Below are positions 44,461-49,222 of a stretch of 49,222 nt of DNA, in pieces. Within the stretch, counting starts at the first letter, position 1, and every line of letters starts with the position of its first letter. The translations under genes and the position numbers were made by a program. The notes below the pieces were generated by a model. That model had not been told where the DNA came from, searched no databases, and saw only the letters and a list, made by a program, of their open reading frames with translations. Source of the DNA: HGM04593 sp964512955 (lineage in GTDB: Bacteria; Bacteroidota; Bacteroidia; Bacteroidales; Bacteroidaceae); NCBI GenBank assembly GCA_964512955.1, contig CAZEKX010000006.1, forward strand, positions 1 to 49,222. The letters run 5' to 3'.

Positions 44461-45012
44461 TTAAATATCTTCTTCAATTTGTATATTCTTTAAACCTTCC
44501 CAACGAGGGTCCATAGCCTTCTCTTCCTGTTCAGCCTCAAAACTTTCCTCGTCGGAACCATCGCCACAGTTATACTTTTTCAAGCGTCCTGTCATTTCGC
44601 GATTGCATTTTCCCGGAGCATGTACCTTTTTCATGGGTAATGCAAGAGCAATGAACTCATACAGATACCAAGCAAGGTTTATGTCTCCCTCCTCTTCGGG
44701 AACAACAACAATATCACCTTCGTCGGCATAGTTCTCGCCAAGTTTCACCTTCAATGTGTTCTCGGTAACAATATCTATCTCCAAGTCATCGAGACACCTA
44801 TCACAAGGAACAACCACTGTTCCATTTAAGGAGAATGCAAAGTCGAACACATCGCGGTTCTTCCTTACCGAAACCTTTGCGTTTACCGCACCTTTCTGAA
44901 ACTCCTCGCCATCAATATCTGTAAAGAAGTTGTTATCGAGGTTAAATTCCAAACAAAGGGATTCTGCTTTCAGCCCCTTTAACTCAACATTGTATTTATC
45001 AAATCGTCCCAT
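44461..45012 (-). CDS. YceD/DUF177 family protein
   Basis: Member of the YceD family, encoded next to rpmF in most bacteria and linked to 23S rRNA accumulation. The 183-residue protein has the family core VPCDRCLDDLEIDI (about 68-81), including the CxxC pair, then GENYADEGDIVVVPEEEGDINLAWYLYEFIALALPMKKVHAPGKC broken by loops, which contains the conserved ExI-ALP-HAPG run. The C-terminal MDPRWEGLKNI is typical. It is promoter-proximal to rpmF (12-bp gap). Function in this phylum is inferred from position. Confidence 0.9.
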   Translation of the reverse strand: MGRFDKYNVELKGLKAESLCLEFNLDNNFFTDIDGEEFQKGAVNAKVSVRKNRDVFDFAFSLNGTVVVPCDRCLDDLEIDIVTENTLKVKLGENYADEGDIVVVPEEEGDINLAWYLYEFIALALPMKKVHAPGKCNREMTGRLKKYNCGDGSDEESFEAEQEEKAMDPRWEGLKNIQIEEDI

Positions 45013-45084
45013 TTTCTTATCTCACATTCACAATATTAACATGTTAAAGCCATCTGAAATTGCTCCATTTTCGGAGTTTGCGTG

Positions 45085-45092
45085 CAAAGATA
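45085..45092 (-). promoter_or_regulatory. -7 box for yceD-rpmF
   Basis: Minus-strand TATCTTTG followed by CA matches the Bacteroidota consensus, 72 bp before the yceD ATG. No -33 TTTG is visible. Confidence 0.5.
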
Positions 45093-45133
45093 CGAATAAA
45101 ATTCGTTTCTACCACCTTAAAAGAGGAAAAACT

Positions 45134-46282
45134 TCATTTTTTTAATTCCAAACGGAAAGTTGTACCCTTTCCTTGTTCCGAATGTTTCACAAAGATACGT
45201 CCTTTATGGTACTGCTCCATAATTCTTTTAGCCAAAGAGAGCCCAAGCCCCCAACCACGTTTCTTTGTAGTGTAACCCGGCTCAAACACCCTTTTAAAGC
45301 ACGACTTTGCAAGTCCCTTGCCCGTATCGGCAATATCTATGTAGGCATAGTTATCGTCTTGCGTAACAGTAAATGTTATTGTACCCACACCATTCATGGC
45401 ATCGATTGCATTCTTGCACAGATTTTCGAAAACCCACTCCATAAGTGGAGTATTCATGCGTACCATGAGCGGACGTTTAGGATAATTGCATGCAAATTGC
45501 ACCTTTTCCGATGTACGATGACGAAAATAATCGACTACCTTATCGAGGACATTCAACAAATCATCGGATACCGATTCGGGACGCGACCCAATCTTAGAGA
45601 AACGTTCGGCAACAGTTTGCAAACGTCCTACATCCTTTCCCATTTCAACAAGCAGTTCATCGGCAGGATATTTTTCGCGTAGGACCTCGCTCCATGCCAT
45701 CAACGACGATATTGGTGTCCCCAACTGGTGAGCAGTCTCTTTAGAGAGCCCCACCCACACCTTGTTCTGTTCGGCACGTTTAGAACTGACAATAGCCACA
45801 AGGCATATCAAGAAGAAGAGAAGGACAACAAACAGTTGAATATAAGGATAGTACGAAAGACGTTTCAACAGCAAGGAGTCGGAGTAACAAACCTCGAGGT
45901 AATCTCCATCGCCCATGTCGATAGGGATAATATGGTTCTGTTCACGCATCCCCGAAACCAATTGCATAAGTACGCCAAGAGAGTCGCTTCCCTCTTGTAT
46001 ATCAATATTTCTATGGCTGTTTATAGCCCCCTTGCTATCTATTACAACCACAGGGATAGTATTATTTCCATTAAGCACCGCAAGCACAAGATTCAGGTCG
46101 GTAGTCTCGTCGGCACTATTAAGAGAGCGCATCGCTTCGGCCCATACACGCATCTTGTTCAGTTCCTCATTTTTTAAGTCGGCAACCAAACTGTTGGATA
46201 TAAAAAGGGAGCCGGCAGCAATAATAGCGGCCACCACTATTAAGAGGTACTTTACATTTTTAAAATTACTGAACCAGTTCAT
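45134..46282 (-). CDS. Membrane sensor histidine kinase (orphan)
   Basis: Predicted two-component sensor. From ATG 46282 (MNWFSNFKN) it has a first membrane helix (about 11-31), a periplasmic sensor region of about 110 residues, a second membrane helix near 145-165, then the kinase core. The H-box is KETAHQLGTPISSLMAW with H185 as the phosphorylated residue; it is the HisKA-like type with QLGTP. The ATPase domain has the N-box NLCKNAIDAMN, G1 DTGKGL and G2 GWGLGLSLAKRIM. At 382 residues it is complete. The frame extends 12 codons upstream to 46318. No response regulator is adjacent. It lies directly beyond the end of the DGR. Confidence 0.9.
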   Translation of the reverse strand: MNWFSNFKNVKYLLIVVAAIIAAGSLFISNSLVADLKNEELNKMRVWAEAMRSLNSADETTDLNLVLAVLNGNNTIPVVVIDSKGAINSHRNIDIQEGSDSLGVLMQLVSGMREQNHIIPIDMGDGDYLEVCYSDSLLLKRLSYYPYIQLFVVLLFFLICLVAIVSSKRAEQNKVWVGLSKETAHQLGTPISSLMAWSEVLREKYPADELLVEMGKDVGRLQTVAERFSKIGSRPESVSDDLLNVLDKVVDYFRHRTSEKVQFACNYPKRPLMVRMNTPLMEWVFENLCKNAIDAMNGVGTITFTVTQDDNYAYIDIADTGKGLAKSCFKRVFEPGYTTKKRGWGLGLSLAKRIMEQYHKGRIFVKHSEQGKGTTFRLELKK

Positions 46283-46375
46283 ACTACATTTTCTATATTC
46301 AATAATAGAAACGTACAAATACCCAAAATATTATATTTATCGTATAAGTTATCCCAGTTACAGAAGATTCGTTTC

Positions 46376-47575
46376 CTACAAAGTTTCTTGACTTTTGTTC
46401 TGTTTTATAACTTTATATTTTGAGTATCCGCAAACAAAAGTTCCATATTCCGAAAATCTCGAAGAATGACCCAATAAAGCCTCTTTTAATCTATAGGAAG
46501 AATAATGGGACAATACACCAAGAAAAGAGTTAAGCGACGCACTCAACACGCCTGAATCAGTAACCGATTCCAATAGGGTTAATTTTCTTTTAATTCGTGC
46601 CAATGTGGAACGAGAAATATAACATCGGTAAGGCTTTGCATACCCTCCAAGAAACTCAACACCATGGCGAATATTTCGTATAAATACTTTATTAGGATGC
46701 AGTTTCAAACTTAGCCTGCCATGCAAGAAAGTTTTTATAATGGGAATGATAGTTCTCAATTCTGCTTTATACCGAGAAACAAAAAAGGCATCATCGACAT
46801 AACGACCATAAGCGATACCATTAAAAAAACGTTTTACAAAACTGTCGAATGTACACATGTAAACATTACTAAAAAGTTGAGATGTTAAATTTCCGATAGG
46901 AAGCCCACACCCTTTTTCGGTATGAAAAAGACTTTTGCTAACAGGCAAACCACGCCAGTCAGACTCCATTCCTAAACGAACACTGTTAATAACAGGATCG
47001 TTCATGATTATTACTTCCGACAAATAATACAATAAAGAATAATCAAGTACCTCACACCATTTTTTGCCGGAGGTATCACACTCACGTCTTGCCATTTTTT
47101 CCAAGGCAGAAAAACATAAATCCAGCAATACCGAACGATTTATGCTCATAAAATAGCCTTGCACATCAATCTTCATCACATAGCAGTTATATCTGTAATT
47201 ATGCGAAACACTGCGAATATGATGTTGCAATCTGTTAAACCCGTAATGCGTACCTTTCTTTTTTCTGCAACTGTAACAATCTTCTATAAATAATCTTTCA
47301 AACAAATTATACGTATAATTATAGTATAAATGATGTACTACTCTATCTCTAAAATCGGCAGCAAAAACTTCGCGTTGTTTTGGATCATTTATAATAAAAC
47401 ATGTCGATTTCCCCGGTTTATACCTTCTTTCTATAAGTTCATCACGTAATTTAACCAATTCTTCTTCATAATTCAGTTCAAATTCCAATTGGTATCTTTT
47501 GCGTCTTTTATGCCTTCGTGCATCCTTATATGCCCGAAAAAGATCCACTAACAGTTCTTGTGGAGAAAGGTGCAT
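46376..47575 (-). CDS. Diversity-generating retroelement reverse transcriptase
   Basis: Copies the template-repeat RNA into error-prone cDNA that replaces the variable repeat of the target gene. From ATG 47575 (MHLSPQELLVDLFRAYKDAR) it is 399 residues, the usual DGR size. The catalytic aspartates are D137 (YVMKIDVQGYF) and D261/D262 in Y259-V-D-D. The DGR-type motif 4 is I227-G-N-L-T-S-Q233 in place of the retroviral QG. The N-terminal block RRHKRRKR is strongly basic, and HPNKVFIRNIRHGVEFLGG marks motifs 6-7. The open frame continues upstream without a stop to an ATG at 47890 and includes the translated TR (504 residues in all); no ribosome-binding site decides between the starts. It is the last gene of the DGR, 39 bp past the TR. 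Confidence 0.93.
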   Translation of the reverse strand: MHLSPQELLVDLFRAYKDARRHKRRKRYQLEFELNYEEELVKLRDELIERRYKPGKSTCFIINDPKQREVFAADFRDRVVHHLYYNYTYNLFERLFIEDCYSCRKKKGTHYGFNRLQHHIRSVSHNYRYNCYVMKIDVQGYFMSINRSVLLDLCFSALEKMARRECDTSGKKWCEVLDYSLLYYLSEVIIMNDPVINSVRLGMESDWRGLPVSKSLFHTEKGCGLPIGNLTSQLFSNVYMCTFDSFVKRFFNGIAYGRYVDDAFFVSRYKAELRTIIPIIKTFLHGRLSLKLHPNKVFIRNIRHGVEFLGGYAKPYRCYISRSTLARIKRKLTLLESVTDSGVLSASLNSFLGVLSHYSSYRLKEALLGHSSRFSEYGTFVCGYSKYKVIKQNKSQETL

Positions 47576-47614
47576 AAGAAAGAGAGAAGAAGAAGGAGGT
47601 GACGAAGAGGTAAG

Positions 47615-47806
47615 TTCTGAGACAGGACGCACACTTTGCCCGTTGTTGCGGTTGTTCCAATTGTTCCAGTTGTTGTTGCCATTGTTGAAGTTGAGTTCGT
47701 AAGCGTTGTTACTGTTACTCTCGTTCGGCGTGGACGACCAATAGTTACCGTTGTTCCCTGTGTTGTAGACCTCCGTACCGTTGCGATAGCCCGCTGCCGG
47801 CAGGAA
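47615..47806 (-). repeat. DGR template repeat (TR)
   Basis: This 192-bp repeat is the non-mutated donor for the variable repeat at 49001-49191. Aligned by eye, all 22 substitutions fall where TR has adenine on the minus (coding) strand: 10 A to T, 10 A to G, 2 A to C, plus one deletion, while 129 non-adenine bases are identical. Sixty-three adenines are present, many as AAC codons that cannot become stops by a change at adenine. Its 3' end is the last 21 bp identical to VR. It overlaps the 5' extension of the reverse-transcriptase frame, in frame, and would read as an Asn-rich copy of the target's lectin-like C-terminus. Confidence 0.96.
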
Positions 47807-48002
47807 AGCAGGACGGTCTTCTGTGCTGAATGACGATAAGGAGTTGTTTAACAACCTATCGTAAGACTTGTTCTTTATATTTCCTGTCATCGCGCTACTT
47901 TTTAAAATTTCACGTAATCTCTTACATAACAGGCAGACCGTCTGAATTTACCGTGGCACGCTACCTGTAACCTTAATCACAGATATTCCGGCGACATCTT
48001 CA

Positions 48003-48368
48003 TTAACACCCCTCTTTTTTCTCTTTTTTCATCGAAGAATACTCCCATGCTGTAAGTTGTTTAGAAAGAGATACAACATATTCCATGAACATGGTATACT
48101 GCCTGTCGGATAATTGACGTGTATCATTAAACACTCTGAGCAATATCTGAACCTCGACCAATTTTTCTCGTGCCTGTGAAATAGCCCCAACTTTATCATA
48201 TGACTTGTTGGCTTTAAATATAAGTATAAGTATATCCATTACAGCACGTTTCGCTTGCTCACCCAATGTATAACGTAGATCACGCTGAATACGCGAAGTC
48301 GATGTTACCAACTGCAAAAACAATCTATAACACTCTTCATACACCTTAAGTTCGGTATAAACAGCCAT
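48003..48368 (-). CDS. avd: Avd-like DGR accessory protein (four-helix bundle)
   Basis: Predicted accessory variability determinant. In studied DGRs, Avd forms a basic barrel-shaped pentamer that binds the reverse transcriptase and TR RNA and is needed for cDNA synthesis. The 121 residues form four predicted helices: VYTELKVYEECYRLFLQLV, a second around IQRDLRYTLGEQAKRAVMDI, a third with SQAREKLVEVQILLRVF, and a fourth with QYTMFMEYVVSLSKQL. The tail is Lys-rich, and the pattern resembles the S23/bAvd four-helix family. ATG 48368 is preferred to TTG 48374. It lies 9-15 bp after the MutS-like gene and upstream of TR, the standard DGR position. The 112-bp gap to the reverse-transcriptase frame shows no clear promoter. 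Confidence 0.88.
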   Translation of the reverse strand: MAVYTELKVYEECYRLFLQLVTSTSRIQRDLRYTLGEQAKRAVMDILILIFKANKSYDKVGAISQAREKLVEVQILLRVFNDTRQLSDRQYTMFMEYVVSLSKQLTAWEYSSMKKEKKEGC

Positions 48369-48383
48369 TGCCAACAGTTATCT

Positions 48384-48863
48384 TTAGTTCAACAATCTTT
48401 TTATTTTCGACAAGAACAGCATGCATTCCAGCAGAGATTTGCTCTCCAAAGGAAATTCACGTATACGTGTAAGCACCTCTTTTTCGGAAGAAGATTCAAC
48501 ACCACCACATACACCGGCAGTGTTCTTAGAGGTTTCATATTCCAAGCAGTCTTTCCATTCATCAAATCCATCAAACAAGGGAACTTCACTATCCTCAAGA
48601 GTTATACGCAACACATCATTCTCAATGTGTACATTTTTGCCGGAGCACCATTTATCAAACGATTGCATAGGAAAACCTATACTTACAACATCCTTTGAAA
48701 CACATTTGACAAAACGTTTTTTCGCTTTAAAGTTATGTATGGATGTCACAAACAACCATGCGCTATGTTCGTATGCAATATAAAATACACCTTCGCGATA
48801 CAATAGAATATCTGATGGAGACTTCGTTTTTTCATTTTGTATTTTATCCTTTATTGCAGCCAT
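48384..48863 (-). CDS. MutS-like DGR accessory protein (MSL type)
   Basis: A 159-residue protein whose N-terminus resembles MutS domain I, the mismatch-binding domain. The segment SPSDILLYREGVFYIAYEHS (about 15-34) parallels the MutS pattern ILLFRxGxFYExFxxDA, and ASVGFP-like VSIGFPMQSFDKW follows at about 62-74. The rest is not MutS: no ATPase, and an acidic linker around ESSSEKEVL leads to a C-terminal helix LLECMLFLSKIKRLL. Small MutS-like proteins are a known class of DGR accessory gene; a role in recognising mismatches between cDNA and VR is plausible but unproven. It sits between the target terminator and avd, 15 bp or less from the latter. No clear promoter is seen upstream. Confidence 0.8.
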   Translation of the reverse strand: MAAIKDKIQNEKTKSPSDILLYREGVFYIAYEHSAWLFVTSIHNFKAKKRFVKCVSKDVVSIGFPMQSFDKWCSGKNVHIENDVLRITLEDSEVPLFDGFDEWKDCLEYETSKNTAGVCGGVESSSEKEVLTRIREFPLESKSLLECMLFLSKIKRLLN

Positions 48864-48914
48864 TGAAAGACTATGTTTTAAATTTATAAATACACTGCTT
48901 TGAAAAAAATTTCG

Positions 48915-48930
48915 ACCCGCTAAAGCGGGT
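48915..48930 (-). terminator. Terminator after the DGR target gene
   Basis: A 6-bp GC-rich stem ACCCGC/GCGGGT with a 4-nt loop (extendable to 7 bp) is followed by CGAAATTTTTTTC on the minus strand and ACCGTTTTTT on the plus strand. It can terminate in both directions. It separates the target gene from the accessory genes. Confidence 0.75.
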
Positions 48931-48950
48931 ACCGTTTTTTAATAAATTAA

Positions 48951-48974
48951 GGCGCACGCACAAAGACGTGCGCC
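48951..48974 (-). other. GC-rich inverted repeat just downstream of VR (possible DGR cruciform)
   Basis: A perfect 8-bp stem GGCGCACG/CGTGCGCC (48951-48958 with 48967-48974, 8-nt loop) lies 26 bp beyond the VR 3' end and is far more GC-rich than its surroundings. A hairpin or cruciform just past VR stimulates retrohoming in the Bordetella phage DGR; this may be the equivalent. It could instead be part of a tandem terminator. Confidence 0.6.
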
Positions 48975-48997
48975 AAATAAATTAAATAAATTTTTCT

Positions 48998-49222
48998 TTA
49001 TTCTGAGACAGGACGCACACTCTGCCCGTTGTAGCGGTAGTCCCAATAGCTCCAGTAGCTGTAGCCATCGTCGAAGTAGAGTCCGTAAGCGTTGTCACTG
49101 TAACCCCGGTCGGCGTGGACGACCAATAGTAACCGTCGTACCCTGTGGTGTAGACCTCCGAACCGTTGCGATAGCCCGCTGCCGGCAGGAAGATACTATT
49201 ACCATTGGGACCGGTAGCAAGT
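48998..49222 (-). CDS. DGR target protein, C-type-lectin-like C-terminus (partial, apparent frameshift)
   Basis: Only the 3' end of this gene is in the window; it enters at 49222. The frame reads ATGPNGNSIFLPAAGYRNG, typical of the lectin-fold FISUMP/DGR-target domain, then a Tyr/Asp-rich variable stretch with YYWSSTP. At 49104-49107 a C is missing relative to TR. Restoring it continues the expected frame (GLYFDDG, YRYNGQSVRPVSE) to TAA at 48998-49000. As written, the frame shifts into a Thr-rich sequence ending at TAA 48982-48984. The conserved Gly, Trp and C-terminal RPVSE define the fold, and variable residues would be displayed on its surface. The signal peptide and upstream domains are outside the window. 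Confidence 0.85.
49001..49021 (-). promoter_or_regulatory. Candidate initiation-of-mutagenic-homology (IMH) site
   Basis: The last 21 bp of VR are identical to the last 21 bp of TR (47615-47635), ending at the target stop codon. In known DGRs a GC-rich element at this end marks where cDNA integration begins. Here the VR and TR copies carry no differences, so IMH and IMH* cannot be told apart. Confidence 0.65.
49001..49191 (-). repeat. DGR variable repeat (VR)
   Basis: Recipient repeat of 191 bp at the 3' end of the target gene, matching TR 47615-47806. Differences are confined to positions that are adenine in the TR coding strand: 22 substitutions, and one base missing at the C run 49104-49107, opposite TR position 47721. 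Similarity stops abruptly after 49191. The diversified codons cluster between about 49025 and 49170, the part encoding the lectin-like ligand-binding face. Confidence 0.96.

Noticed and set aside
45134..46282. Histidine kinase as part of the DGR
   Set aside because: No histidine kinase is known as a DGR component and it has its own complete domain set; only adjacency supports the link.
47636..47833. Plus-strand Val/Pro-rich frame opposite the template repeat
   Set aside because: It is the antisense of the AAC-rich TR; its composition is dictated by the TR and there are no start signals.

Overview
The window looks like a chromosomal segment of a Bacteroidota bacterium, most likely order Bacteroidales. 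The evidence is a SecD-SecF fusion, an OmpA/coiled-coil outer-membrane protein, parvulin, OstA and MutL genes in series, the tig-clpP-clpX order, and many -7 boxes of the Bacteroides type TAnnTTTG or TAnnTTCG, some with TTTG 20-21 bp upstream. Shine-Dalgarno sequences are mostly not evident. I cannot name a genus. Almost the whole window is compact housekeeping DNA with short or overlapping gene junctions.

Layout. 1-4.9 kb: secDF and two overlapping rhomboid protease genes. 5-7.5 kb (+): argS and a viroplasmin-type RNase H. 7.5-9.4 kb: two glycosyltransferases. 9.5-10.3 kb (+): a radical SAM protein. 10.3-16.1 kb: a run of minus-strand genes (THUMP methyltransferase, purD, membrane protein, DedA-like protein, zinc-type ABC binding protein and ATPase). 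16.2-17.2 kb (+): a lytic transglycosylase. 17.2-22.4 kb: manC, asnS, a pseudouridine synthase and purB. 22.5-22.8 kb: two identical tRNA-Val genes. 22.9-24.1 kb: an OmpA-family protein. 24.3-35.7 kb: recQ-guaB-ppiC-degenerate parvulin-surA-ostA-small membrane protein-mutL. 35.8-39.1 kb: tig-clpP-clpX. 39.3-41.9 kb: lptB divergent from mlaE-mlaF. 41.9-45.0 kb: yceD-rpmF and era-der. 45.1-46.3 kb: an orphan histidine kinase.

The stand-out region is 46.4-49.2 kb, an almost complete diversity-generating retroelement (DGR) read on the minus strand. It has a target gene whose C-type-lectin-like C-terminus is the variable repeat (VR, cut by the window edge), a MutS-like accessory protein, an Avd-type four-helix protein, a template repeat (TR) and a DGR reverse transcriptase. 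TR (192 bp) and VR (191 bp) differ by 22 substitutions and a one-base deletion. By eye, every substitution lies at a coding-strand adenine of TR (22 of 63 adenines, 0 of 129 other bases), the signature of adenine-specific mutagenic retrohoming. Two features deserve attention. TR is read in frame inside a long open frame continuous with the reverse transcriptase. The VR copy has an apparent -1 frameshift in a C run, exactly at a mutable position; this is either an assembly error or a genuinely disabled target.

How the genes work together. Much of the segment serves envelope biogenesis (SecDF, parvulins, OstA, LptB, MlaEF, OmpA, glycosyltransferases, ManC, lytic transglycosylase) and protein quality control (trigger factor, ClpXP). 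Translation, RNA modification and purine synthesis genes (ArgS, AsnS, PurB, PurD, GuaB) fill the rest. The DGR sits next to this core with no phage or integrase gene visible inside the window.
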